Made by a program: the position numbers and the translations under genes
In this document: positions 17,281-27,021 of the stretch, piece after piece
Layout of the letters: the number at the start of each line of letters is the position of its first letter
How positions within the stretch are numbered: position 1 is the first letter of the stretch
Assembly (NCBI GenBank): GCA_964636385.1
Contig: CAZWSC010000090.1
Location: 1-60,750 of the forward strand
Direction of reading: 5' to 3'
Length of the DNA stretch: 60,750 nt
Origin: CAZWSC01 sp964636385
GTDB taxonomy: Bacteria; Eisenbacteria; RBG-16-71-46; CAIMUX01
The notes under the pieces: model-generated
The model's input: only the letters and a program-made list of their open reading frames with translations
Databases searched by the model: none
Told to the model about the DNA's origin: nothing

Positions 17281-19491
17281 CTAGCGCCCCCTCAGCCTCT
17301 CCAGCACGCGCCCGTACACCCCGGGCCCGGGAGCCACATCGAAGAGCGAGAGGATCGTGGGATGCATGTCCAGCATCTCCGGCTCCTCGCTCAGATCGAA
17401 GGGGACGTTGCTCAGGAAGATCCCCTTGACCACCTCCGGATCCAGGCTGCAGTGGTCGCCGCTCCACTTCGATGCGTGCTCCTCGAAGTAGTCCGGTGGA
17501 ATCCCGCCGAGCGCGGTCTGCCAGCTCACGCGGTAGTTCAGGCTGTTCCCCGCCCGGAGATCCGGGATGTCATCGTCGTACTCCCTGTACATTTCGTCCC
17601 GGCGATACACCCTGTGGACGGGGCGCTCTCCGGTCTCCCTGTCGACGAAGGCCTCGAGCTTCTCCTTGATCTCAGCGCAGAGAAGGTCGTACTCCTCTCC
17701 GGGGTGTACAATCCCCTCCCGCTCGCGGCCGAGCACGTTGATGTATATCGCGCCAAGGCCCAGGGAGTACGCCCTCGTCCGGGTCCAGTCCACGTTGGGC
17801 CAGAAGACGCCGTCCACGAACAGGTCGTCAAGGGTCATCAGGCTGGATTCGGTCTGTCCCTCCAGCGTCAGGTACCCGTTGCGCATCAGCCAGGTGTTGA
17901 TGTTGAAGGAGCGCCTCCAGGTGGAGAACCCATGGTCGGAGAGGATGATCAGCACGCCGTCCGGCGGGAGCATCGCCATCGCCTTGCCCACAATCGTGTC
18001 CATGTGGCGGTAGCTCCGCTCGATGTGGCCCCCCCACTCCTCCGACAGTCCGGGATCGTAGGCGGGGTTCTCCGCATCCAGGAAACGCCAGAACATGTGC
18101 CCGTCGCGATCGGTGAAGTAGTAGATCTGCACGTAGAGCCTGTCATCGGGATCGCCCAGGAACTCGTCCATGATCTGCTCGAACCTGGCGACAACCCTGT
18201 CCGTGTCCTCCATGTATAACTGCTCGGTGGTCACTTCCTCGTCCAAGGCCCATGTATCCAGCGCCCATCCGAGTGTCTTCCAGAACCCGATCTTCCGGAA
18301 GATCTCTCCGGCGAATCCCTTCGGATAGGTGATCGGCACTATCGGGTCGGTGGGATCCAGGTTGATCGCCTGCATGTACAGGCGCACCTCCGGCCCGAGT
18401 TCCATCAGGTGGAACCGCGTGATACCGCTTATGCGCACCAGCCTGCGGATCGGGAACTCCAGGCGAACCACGTCGCTCCACTCCCCTTCCTTCAGGCGGA
18501 TCTCCTGGCCGCCGAAGCGTAGTGTCACGGCCCGGGAGCCCCAGTCCATGTCTATGGTCATGGGGAGCAGAATCTCCGGCTGTTCCGGATCGTCAAAGAC
18601 TTTGTTAAAGGGGCCGTAGATCACGGTCTCTACCGACGGGTCGCCCTGCCTGACGTCGAGCAGGGCGATCTTGCCCCCCTTCTCGGAGTCGCCCGAGAAG
18701 CTGAACGGCGCTGACGTGTAGTAGGTGTATGTCCCGAAGGTGCCGCGGATGTCGGGCACCCCGAGTCCGGACAGAAGCCTGAGGTTCTCGGCATCCTCGG
18801 GAGGGGGGAATGTCACGGGCACCCGGATGATGGTTGACGTGATGCCGTGTTCTCCCAGGACCTGCCAGAACGGCGTACCCCTCTGGTTGTTGATGGCCAT
18901 GGGCTGCTTCTGGGGCACATTGCGCTCGACGAAGCTCCTGGCCCAGAGGAATGCAGGCCCTGCGAGCACAAGCCCGGCGATCAGGCCGATGACTGCTCGC
19001 CTGCTGATCAGCCCGACGATCAGCCACAGTATCAGGAAGGCCGCGCCGGCCAGGATCAGCCCCAGATTTCGAGGGTTGTCAGGACCGAACAGGAATGGTT
19101 TCGTCGACTCCGACATCATCGCGAACTCGGGCGTGTAGGTGTCGGGATCCCTCTTGAGGAAGTCGAAGATCTTGTGCTGGCCCGGGTCCCATCCGGTCGA
19201 GAATGTGGACCAGGAGACCGGGGTCTGGGGGGGATTGGTCGGCAGAAGCGGCGAATAGCATCCGCGGCTGCGAAGGAGATCCAGGTTGGGAAGCTTGCCG
19301 CCATCCATCCATTCCTCGACGAGACGGGCGTCAGCTCCGTCGAAGCCAAGGATAACAACCTTCGATGGCTGGGCGCCACGAGCGGGAGCGCACTGCGCCG
19401 GCATCGCCGGGAGCAGCAGGAGCGGTGCCATCAGCAATGCCAGTGAGGACTGGATGAGGAAGAGCTTCTTCCGTGAATCGATGCGCATCAT
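17281..19491 (-). CDS. Alkaline-phosphatase-superfamily (type I phosphodiesterase-like) membrane protein
   Basis: The 736-aa protein starts with a signal or anchor segment (KLFLIQSSLALLMAPLLLLP). The catalytic domain of the phosphodiesterase/nucleotide-pyrophosphatase branch begins with VVILGFDGADA, where Asp51 is a metal ligand. TNPPQTPVSWSTFSTG has Thr90 as the likely nucleophile, and ILSDHGFSTW supplies further metal ligands. Two membrane helices interrupt the N-terminal part at about residues 146-190 (LILAGAAFLILWLIVGL and VIGLIAGLVLAGPAFLWA), an insertion unusual for the superfamily. It probably acts outside the cytoplasmic membrane on a phosphodiester or phosphoglycolipid. ATG 19491 has GGAAGGAGA just upstream; ATG 19488 is possible. 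The extended frame to 19659 overlaps the divergent kinase and is rejected. Confidence 0.85.
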   Translation of the reverse strand: MMRIDSRKKLFLIQSSLALLMAPLLLLPAMPAQCAPARGAQPSKVVILGFDGADARLVEEWMDGGKLPNLDLLRSRGCYSPLLPTNPPQTPVSWSTFSTGWDPGQHKIFDFLKRDPDTYTPEFAMMSESTKPFLFGPDNPRNLGLILAGAAFLILWLIVGLISRRAVIGLIAGLVLAGPAFLWARSFVERNVPQKQPMAINNQRGTPFWQVLGEHGITSTIIRVPVTFPPPEDAENLRLLSGLGVPDIRGTFGTYTYYTSAPFSFSGDSEKGGKIALLDVRQGDPSVETVIYGPFNKVFDDPEQPEILLPMTIDMDWGSRAVTLRFGGQEIRLKEGEWSDVVRLEFPIRRLVRISGITRFHLMELGPEVRLYMQAINLDPTDPIVPITYPKGFAGEIFRKIGFWKTLGWALDTWALDEEVTTEQLYMEDTDRVVARFEQIMDEFLGDPDDRLYVQIYYFTDRDGHMFWRFLDAENPAYDPGLSEEWGGHIERSYRHMDTIVGKAMAMLPPDGVLIILSDHGFSTWRRSFNINTWLMRNGYLTLEGQTESSLMTLDDLFVDGVFWPNVDWTRTRAYSLGLGAIYINVLGREREGIVHPGEEYDLLCAEIKEKLEAFVDRETGERPVHRVYRRDEMYREYDDDIPDLRAGNSLNYRVSWQTALGGIPPDYFEEHASKWSGDHCSLDPEVVKGIFLSNVPFDLSEEPEMLDMHPTILSLFDVAPGPGVYGRVLERLRGR

Positions 19492-19560
19492 CTCTCCTTC
19501 CGATCGGCACGACCCGGGTACTGCCCGGTGGCGCCCTTGTCTCCAGTGCCGGAGTATACC

Positions 19561-21032
19561 ATGAGATCCACTCGCCGCCAGGCAGGACAACCGGCTTCCG
19601 GGCCGGTTGCGGGACTCGCAGCAGCAGCCGCGCTGCCGCCGGTCCGAAGGACTCGCCACCTCGCCCTTCTTACCGCCCTGCTCTTTCTCCTGGTTCTCGC
19701 AGGGGCCACCGGGAGCCTGTTCCTTTACGGCTCTGTCCGGAACGAGCTGGACCGGCAGCTTGGCAGGCGGCTTATGTCGATTGCGGAGACTGCGGCCAGG
19801 GGGATCGGATCCGGGCGACTGCTCGATCTGATGGAGGGATCCCCCGGGTCTCCCGGGTACGAGCGCCTGCGGTCCGAGCTCGAAGAGATGGCCCGGGTCA
19901 ATGATCTGGACAATCTCACCATTCTTGATTCGGAGCGTGCCGTGATCCTGGACTTGTACGGATCATCCGGGGATGGAGTCAGGGATCCCTTCATCGACCT
20001 TCAGCCCGAGCTGCTCACCACCATTCTCTCGGGTGAGCCGATGACCACACGCCTCGTGGAGGTGGAGGGCCTGCCCGGCGAGTATCTCAAGACCGGCTAC
20101 GCAGCCTTCGAGGACTCCGCCGGGCGCATTCTCGGCGCCATGGCGGTCGAGGGCGGGAGCGATTTCTTCTCGGTTCTGCCGGGACTGCGGCGGACCTTGC
20201 GCTGGGCAGTCATCGTGGGTGTGGGGTCGGCCATGGTCATAGTGTTACTGATCTACGGTGTACTCAGATCCCTTGTCCGCTACGAGGAGTCGCTCCGCCG
20301 TGCCGCGGCGCTTGCCGCAATAGGGCAGATCTCCGCAATCGTGGCTCATGAGGTCAGGAACCCCCTGGCGATCATCCGCTCCCGGGCCGAACGGGTGCGC
20401 GTGAAGATCGAGGCGGGCAAGCCGACCGGGGAGATCCTCGAATGGTTCGAGGCAATTCCGGCGGAGGTTGACCGGCTGAACGGGATCCTGACGACCTACC
20501 TTTCGCTCGCCCGTCCCGATGCGCCCGGTGAGTCATCGTCCAACCCTGCCCGGGTGGTACGGGAGACACTCGCTCTTCTCGAACCGGACATGGGGAAACA
20601 GGGGATCGGGGTGAATCTGGATTTCGAGATGGATGATGCCGAGGCCGCCATCGGTGCGCGATCATGCAGGCAGATACTGCTGAACCTGATCCTGAACGCC
20701 ACGCAGGCAATGCCTGCCGGCGGAACGTTGGCGATCCGGTTGAAAAGGCGCAGGGGGCTGGTCGTCCTCGAGGTGGAGGACAATGGATCCGGGATGACCG
20801 AGGCCGAGGCGCGAAGGGCGGCAGAGCCTTTCTTCACAACCAGGGAGTCGGGTTCCGGTCTAGGGCTGACACTGGTGCAGTCTCTCGTTCACGCCCGGGG
20901 CGGTACACTGGAGATCCGTTCACAGCCCGGCAGGGGAACACGCGTGTCGGTCCTGCTGCCGGCCGCAGGACGGCGGAGCGGGGAGGCTGCGGCCGGAGAA
21001 GCTGCGCCGGACGATGCGAAAGGGAGCCGGCC

Positions 21033-21036
<4 letters not shown>
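19561..21036 (+). CDS. NtrB/ZraS-like sensor histidine kinase
   Basis: This is a membrane sensor kinase of 491 aa. TM1 lies at about residues 32-56 and TM2 at about 216-235 (AVIVGVGSAMVIVLLIYGVL). They enclose an extracytoplasmic sensor of about 160 residues. The cytoplasmic part has the HisKA H-box HEVRNPLAIIRSRAERV with phospho-acceptor His263. The HATPase domain follows: N-box LNLILNATQAMPAG, G1 EVEDNGSGMT, F-box EPFFTTRESGSGLGLTLV. The H-box type (HEVRNPL) is that of kinases paired with sigma54 activators, and such a regulator follows with a 4-bp ATGA overlap (21033-21036). ATG 19561 is chosen over GTG 19528 because GGAG at 19551-19554 precedes it. The signal sensed is unknown. Confidence 0.93.
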
Positions 21037-22415
<1,379 letters not shown>

Positions 22416-22490
22416 CCCGGGGTGTACCGTCAGGGACAGTCGGCCCTGCGGGGTGATCCCGGCCAGGACACTTGTCAGGCAGGTGAAGAG

Positions 22491-23594
22491 ATGAAAGCCC
22501 GCATGAAGAGGCCTACGATCGCCGTGCTCCTGCTGACGGCTGCATTGACTGCGGCTGTCCCGGCAGGTGCACACGCGCAGGTCCATACTGGCGCGGGGTG
22601 CCTTACGCAGGCAGATGCCGAGCGGGTCCGGGCGGAGCTGGAGCGGACCGACCAGGTCCTGGTCCGGGCCGCCGGGCACCTGAGTGATTGCGAGAGCGTC
22701 CGCGGACGGAGCCTGCTGCGCGAGGGCAGGAAGATCCAGGCAGACGCCTGGGCGCGATTTCGCGACCGCGGGGAGTCACCGGAAGAGCACAGGAGCAACC
22801 AGGCTCGGGCCGTCAGGCTGACCCGCAGGGCCAGGGATCTTGCAGTAAAGGCGATCGAGGCCTGCCAGGTCGACTTCAGGGCGCACCAGTCGGTGACCTC
22901 CATGCTCCATTCAACGCGGGAGCTGGCGGCGGAGGCGGAAGAGACTGTCCGTCTGTCAGGGAGCCCGGATGCAAGGCGCCTGCTGGATGCCGGTGTCAGG
23001 CAGCTCGAGCACGCGATGGATGCCCATCGCAGCAGGGAGCCGCGAAGGGCGATCACCCTCGGGGCGGCTGCGCGCAGGTTGATCCAGAGGGCGGCACAGC
23101 GGGCGCAGATGGATGCCGGCTCCTGGGGGGCGGAGCGGGCAGAGAGGGCGCTCGATCGCACCGACCAGATCATCCAGGAGATGGAAGGTCGGATCGGCAG
23201 GGGGGACCGCAGGATCGAGGCGTTCATGAACCGGGCAAGGGCGGAGCAGGAGCAGGCGCGCTCCCTCTATCGCGAAGGGCGCTACGAACCGGCCGTTCGC
23301 CTGACCAACAGTGCCCGTCGAAGTGTGCTGGATGCAATCTGGGAAGTGCAGCGGACACCCGATGCCGACCGGGTTGCTCGTGCGCTCGAGGTCTTGGAGC
23401 GGGTCCTTCAGGAAACCGGGCCCGAGATCCTCCGCTCCGGTCTCCCCGAGGCGTTGAAGCTTCTGGAGGCGGCGGAAGGCCATATGGAATCGGCCCATGC
23501 CTTCCTCGCGCAGGATGATGTCGTCAAGGCGGCTCAGGCCGCGAGGACGGCTGATTCCCTCCTGCGCCGCGCTGCCGAGAGCGCGGGGAGGTAG
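22491..23594 (+). CDS. Exported helical (coiled-coil-like) protein of unknown function
   Basis: The 367-aa protein has a clear signal peptide (MKARMKRPTIAVLLLTAAL, cleavage near AHA-QVH, residue 30). After it the sequence is almost entirely charged, alanine/arginine-rich helix with heptad-like spacing and recurring short units such as VRAELERTDQVLVRAAGHL and AERALDRTDQIIQEMEGRI. The shared (E)R(A)LDRTDQ(V/I) core suggests at least two copies of a helical repeat, near residues 40 and 215. It is probably periplasmic. ATG 22491 has AGGTGAAGAG upstream. It lies 75 bp after the response regulator and 116 bp before an outer-membrane-type barrel, so it may belong to the two-component locus. No enzymatic motif is present and I cannot name a family. 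Confidence 0.72.
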   Translation: MKARMKRPTIAVLLLTAALTAAVPAGAHAQVHTGAGCLTQADAERVRAELERTDQVLVRAAGHLSDCESVRGRSLLREGRKIQADAWARFRDRGESPEEHRSNQARAVRLTRRARDLAVKAIEACQVDFRAHQSVTSMLHSTRELAAEAEETVRLSGSPDARRLLDAGVRQLEHAMDAHRSREPRRAITLGAAARRLIQRAAQRAQMDAGSWGAERAERALDRTDQIIQEMEGRIGRGDRRIEAFMNRARAEQEQARSLYREGRYEPAVRLTNSARRSVLDAIWEVQRTPDADRVARALEVLERVLQETGPEILRSGLPEALKLLEAAEGHMESAHAFLAQDDVVKAAQAARTADSLLRRAAESAGR

Positions 23595-23710
23595 CAATCA
23601 GAGGGAAGCCCACGGCAGACCTGGCCTCCGCGCGATGGCTTCCGGCCCCGCTCCGGCGGCACCCGTTTCCCCGGGAAATCACTCCGCCCCGATCCTGGTT
23701 CCTGGGCAGC

Positions 23711-25081
23711 ATGGTCGTGCTCACGACAACCCTCGCCGCACCGATCTCCCCCTCCGGCGCATCCGACTCGACCGGGTGGATCTTCTCGGGACGTTACGGG
23801 GTCGAGTTCGACGGCCTCGTTGAGAGGTTCGGCTCGGACAGTGTGATTGACGGCCGCCTCGATCCGGCTTCGCCGGGCCACGCACCCGGAACCGTGGAGG
23901 ATGCGGCGCTCTCCACCCGTTACCGGAGCGGTTCGGCCAGTGCGGCGGGGTTGGCTGAGGTGGGTGTCGAGCGAAGGGGTGGATGGTGGATCTCCGGCCG
24001 TGGTCTGTTGCGGACCAGACGCTCAAGAACCCGGGGGAGCCTGGACATCACCGCAGGAGGCCTGACCCCTGTCGGTGAGCTGCTGGCGGAGAACAGGCTC
24101 TACGCACAGGGTGGACCTGAAGGATCCGGAGCGGGCCTTCAGGATCTCGTGACGGTTTCGATGCGCAGGATCAGCCTCCCCGGCGGGCTAACCCTCGGGC
24201 TCCGAGGCCATGGTGAGCGATCCTGGGCGGGGGATGATTCGCTTCGCGCTCTCTATGACTACAGGGTCTTCCGTCCGTCAATGGACCTCAGCTTCCGCCT
24301 GGGTTCTTCAGGCGATCTTGCCGTGCGTGCCGGATTGGACCGCAAGTGGACATGGCGCGCGGCTCGCGGCGCCCACAAGGGTACCTGGGTCGAGACGGAG
24401 TGGATGCGGTGGATCGGCTTCGCCAACCATGCCGGCCTCCTTGCACGGCACGAGTCACGGAGCTACGCCAGGTCGGACTCCATCACACCCTCGTACGGCG
24501 AAACCCGCATCGATGGGCGTCTGGAGGTGTCCGCGCCATGGAGACTGCGCACCACTCTGGTTCCGGTATGGAGCCGCACGCAGTATGAGTTCGACTCGGA
24601 GATCTTCGGTGACAACTGGGCAGGTGAGGTGCTCCTCAGGACGGAAGTGTCATTGCGGGAGATCGGGGGCCACGATGACATCCTGTCCGACCCGCATCCG
24701 GACTGGAACATCAGCCTGGGTTCGAGGCTCGCCCTGCGCCGAAGCGATGCCCGTCGGGACTCCGACTACAGATCCGCAGGCGGGCTCTTCGGGCTGTCGA
24801 GGGATGCCGGCGGAAGGTTCTGGATCGACCTCACGGGCGAGGTGGGAAGGCGCGTCTACCGAGTATCGGGAGGCAGTCAGAGCCTGGTCTTCGAAGGTCT
24901 GAACATCTCGCTCTCGGGCACGGATTGTACATACCTCAACGCAACCCTCCTTGCCGAGACGGGGCTCTGGGCGGGCTTCAGATGCGACCTCTTCGGAATG
25001 TATGATCAGGAGTTCCACGTTGAGCCGAAGGACGACTTCACCCTCTGGTCATTCAGCGTGTCGCTAACCCGCCTGTTCTGA
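23711..25081 (+). CDS. Putative outer-membrane beta-barrel protein
   Basis: The 456-aa frame is strand-rich throughout, with many alternating aromatic/polar segments (for example WRLRTTLVPVWSRTQYEFDS and FTLWSFSVSLTRLF). It ends in a terminal Phe as outer-membrane barrels usually do. The start is uncertain. ATG 23711 is the first conventional start codon after the previous stop, yet it leaves an abnormally short signal (MVVLTTTLAAPISPSGAS) lacking positive charge. The frame is open back to 23594 and encodes RRHPFPREITPP and then SWFLGS ahead of this hydrophobic run, so an unusual start such as CTG 23621 would yield a proper signal peptide. It follows the helical exported protein by 116 bp. 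The family is not recognised. Confidence 0.65.
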   Translation: MVVLTTTLAAPISPSGASDSTGWIFSGRYGVEFDGLVERFGSDSVIDGRLDPASPGHAPGTVEDAALSTRYRSGSASAAGLAEVGVERRGGWWISGRGLLRTRRSRTRGSLDITAGGLTPVGELLAENRLYAQGGPEGSGAGLQDLVTVSMRRISLPGGLTLGLRGHGERSWAGDDSLRALYDYRVFRPSMDLSFRLGSSGDLAVRAGLDRKWTWRAARGAHKGTWVETEWMRWIGFANHAGLLARHESRSYARSDSITPSYGETRIDGRLEVSAPWRLRTTLVPVWSRTQYEFDSEIFGDNWAGEVLLRTEVSLREIGGHDDILSDPHPDWNISLGSRLALRRSDARRDSDYRSAGGLFGLSRDAGGRFWIDLTGEVGRRVYRVSGGSQSLVFEGLNISLSGTDCTYLNATLLAETGLWAGFRCDLFGMYDQEFHVEPKDDFTLWSFSVSLTRLF

Positions 25082-25113
25082 ACCCCACGTCTCCTGCATC
25101 CCCTGTGATCGCG

Positions 25114-25142
25114 TTGACCGGGCATCTGCCGCCCCGTATACT
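25114..25142 (+). promoter_or_regulatory. Promoter of the YbbR-domain gene
   Basis: TTGACC at 25114-25119, a 17-bp spacer and TATACT at 25137-25142. Transcription near 25149 excludes the earliest in-frame start (25105) and supports ATG 25222. Confidence 0.68.
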
Positions 25143-25221
25143 GCCGGCTGTTGCAGACTGGCGCTGCCCTGTTCGCCTGTTCTGCGCAAGTGCGGCAGGG
25201 ATGCTGTGCCGGGGGAGACGG

Positions 25222-26160
25222 ATGCTCAGGCGACTCCGAAAGACCTTGTTCCACAACATCGGGATGAAGGCGATAGCCCTGGTGCTGGCGCTTGCAGTGT
25301 ACGTCCATGTCTACTCCCGCCAGGACCAGGTCGTGGTCATGCAGATTCCCCTCCGAATCGAGGGGCTCTCCAGGGAGCTGACCTATCGCGATCCCGTGCC
25401 CGAGTCGATCAGGGTCCGATTCCGGGCCAGGGGCAGGGAGATCCTCCGTCTGCGAACCCAGCCTCCGGGCGCAGTCGTCCGGTTGAACCGGGCGCAGGTC
25501 GGTCTGCTGCAGCGGCCCGTCACGATCAGTGACGTAGAACTCGCGCCTGAGTCGGATGTGCAGGTCGAGGCGGTCGTGGATCCCGTGGTTCTTGTGCTCA
25601 ACATCGAACCTGTCGCCAGTGCATCGCTGCCGGTCGCGATCGTGGAGGAGGGGGTTCCGAACGAGAGGATGGTGCGTTTCGGCAGGGCACGGGTCTGGCC
25701 GGATAGTGTCGTGGTACTCGGTCCGGCAGGTGTGATCGAAGGGCTCGACTCGATCCGCACGCAGCCTGTTTCGGTCGAGGGACGCACGCAGACCGTGGGC
25801 GAGGTGGTGGAACTCGTGCTGCCGGAGGGGGTGAGGACGCACATCGATCGGGTGACGGTACGTATCCCGCTCGTTCCTGTTCTGCGGCGGCTCTTCAACC
25901 CCATGAAGGTGGAACTGCCGCATGAGTACCGCTCCGGATGGCGTATTGAGCCCGATAGTGTAAGGGCCGAGTTGTCCGGCCCCCGTAACCTGGTGGAGAC
26001 GGTCCTGCCTTCGCAGCTCAGTCTGCGGGCGATTCCGTCCTATCCGCCGGTCGATGACGAGATCGTTCCCGTCCAGGTCACACTGCCCGGCGATATCCGG
26101 CCGCACCTGCGTGTCGAGTCTGTCGATCCGCCGGAAGTGCGTTTGCGCCGAAGGCAATAG
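25222..26160 (+). CDS. YbbR-domain (CdaR-like) protein
   Basis: The 312-aa protein has the hallmark N-terminus of YbbR/CdaR proteins: RLRKTLFHNIGMKAIALVLA continuing into a single membrane helix (residues 13-30), then extracytoplasmic YbbR repeats of about 80 residues each. Repeats begin around VVVMQIPLRIEGLSRELTYR and again after PVASASLPVAIVEEGVPNER. A third lies around FNPMKVELPHEYRSGWRIEP. In Firmicutes CdaR controls the diadenylate cyclase CdaA; cdaA is usually adjacent, but it is absent here, so a c-di-AMP link is not shown. GGGGGAG precedes ATG 25222; ATG 25201 is an alternative. It has its own promoter at 25114. A 67-aa Cys-containing gene follows. Confidence 0.85.
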   Translation: MLRRLRKTLFHNIGMKAIALVLALAVYVHVYSRQDQVVVMQIPLRIEGLSRELTYRDPVPESIRVRFRARGREILRLRTQPPGAVVRLNRAQVGLLQRPVTISDVELAPESDVQVEAVVDPVVLVLNIEPVASASLPVAIVEEGVPNERMVRFGRARVWPDSVVVLGPAGVIEGLDSIRTQPVSVEGRTQTVGEVVELVLPEGVRTHIDRVTVRIPLVPVLRRLFNPMKVELPHEYRSGWRIEPDSVRAELSGPRNLVETVLPSQLSLRAIPSYPPVDDEIVPVQVTLPGDIRPHLRVESVDPPEVRLRRRQ

Positions 26161-26220
26161 GGTATCGGTGTCCACAGGCCATGGGAAGCCGGCGATGTGA
26201 CCGGCTCAGGTGGGGGGTGT

Positions 26221-26424
26221 ATGACGGATCAGAAGAATCATCCGTATTGTCCGATCGCGCGCCAGAAGTGCCGGGACGGCAAGGTTTGGGCCGATCCGCA
26301 GGCCGGCGAAGACCTGACCTTCTGTTACTTCTGGCACCAGAAGGAACTCCGCTGCGTCTTCCGCATGGTGGAGTTCGATCTGTTCAACATTGCGCGCTGC
26401 CTTGACGAGGCGAGGAACCGGTGA
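26221..26424 (+). CDS. Small cysteine-containing protein
   Basis: The 67-aa protein is not recognised. It has four cysteines before the final one: CPIARQKC near residues 10-17, then FCYF near residue 35 and RCVF near residue 45. A last Cys is in IARCLDEARNR. The CxxxxxxC...C...C spacing could bind a metal, but no standard zinc-ribbon or ferredoxin motif fits. GGTGGGGGG stands just before ATG 26221. It lies between the YbbR-domain gene and the HU gene and is followed by a terminator hairpin. Coding is supported by the start context and by the lack of frame breaks. The short length keeps confidence moderate. Confidence 0.6.
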   Translation: MTDQKNHPYCPIARQKCRDGKVWADPQAGEDLTFCYFWHQKELRCVFRMVEFDLFNIARCLDEARNR

Positions 26425-26474
26425 GACGGACAGGGTAGGGGATTTCTGCGGTCTTCCCAGAACTGCTTTGAGTC

Positions 26475-26492
26475 CAGAGGGTTGTCCCTCTG
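26475..26492 (+). terminator. Terminator hairpin upstream of HU
   Basis: CAGAGGG - TTGT - CCCTCTG, a perfect 7-bp stem. A TTGGATTTT run follows 8 nt later. It closes the YbbR/small-protein transcript and stands just before the HU promoter. Confidence 0.55.
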
Positions 26493-26509
26493 CGCGCTTG
26501 GATTTTGGG

Positions 26510-26539
26510 TTGACACACCCGGAAACCCGGTGATAGCGT
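26510..26539 (+). promoter_or_regulatory. Promoter of the HU gene
   Basis: TTGACA at 26510-26515, an 18-bp spacer and TAGCGT at 26534-26539 (or ATAGCG with 17 bp). The segment GGTGATAGC-N-TGC around the -10 box recurs at 33009-33022. The leader to ATG 26660 would be about 115 nt. Confidence 0.6.
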
Positions 26540-26659
26540 GCCAATGCCCTAAATGTCCGGAGCAGATACAGTTCCAAAGAGATGAGCGCTGGACTGCGGG
26601 CGATTGGCGAATGGCGGGACCCAACAGGACTCCGCGCCAGGCGGACAAGGAGGTGACGC

Positions 26660-26956
26660 ATGACCAAGGCTGATCTTGTGGATGAGATCGCCGCGGTGAC
26701 AGGCTTGACCAAGAAGGATGTGGCAGAGACGGTGGACGAGTTCCTGAACGGCGTCAGCAGGGCGCTGATCGCAGGAAAGCACATCGAGATCCGGGGATTT
26801 GGAACATTCAAGGTCAAGGATCGGAAGCCCAGGATCGCCAGGAATCCAAGGACGGGGGAGCAGGTTCCGGTTCCCCAGAGACGTGTTCCCGTCTTCAAGG
26901 TCTCAAAGGAGCTGAAGGACAAGGTCGCCGATTCCGCCTCGGAGGCGGTGTCCTGA
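26660..26956 (+). CDS. hup: HU-family histone-like DNA-binding protein
   Basis: HU is a small dimeric nucleoid protein that bends DNA. The 98-aa product matches throughout: MTKADLVDEIAAVTGLTKKD, then the GFGTFKVKDRKPRIARNPRT segment with the family signature (GFGxFxVxxRxxRxxRNPxTG). The DNA-binding arm then passes the helix-breaking proline and ends VPVFKVSKELKD. The C-terminus is extended by about eight residues (ADSASEAVS). A near-perfect Shine-Dalgarno, AAGGAGGTGA, lies just before ATG 26660, consistent with strong expression. Its own promoter and a terminator hairpin at 26972-26992 make it monocistronic. It could equally be an IHF-like paralogue; the sequence alone does not decide. Confidence 0.97.
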   Translation: MTKADLVDEIAAVTGLTKKDVAETVDEFLNGVSRALIAGKHIEIRGFGTFKVKDRKPRIARNPRTGEQVPVPQRRVPVFKVSKELKDKVADSASEAVS

Positions 26957-26971
26957 GTCCACTCTGAAACT

Positions 26972-26992
26972 GGAGCGGGGCTGCCCTGCTCC
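26972..26992 (+). terminator. Terminator hairpin after HU
   Basis: GGAGCGGGG pairs with CCCTGCTCC (one G-U wobble) around a 3-nt loop, 15 bp after the HU stop codon. Confidence 0.6.
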
Positions 26993-27021
26993 GTTCCACG
27001 TGTAAGTGCGGGGAGGCCGTC

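Noticed and set aside
19528..19560. Divergent TATAC boxes between the phosphatase-like gene and the kinase
   Set aside because: TATACC abuts ATG 19561 without an acceptable -35, and the minus-strand TATACT has only a weak -35 (CCTGGC); not reliable enough for a feature.
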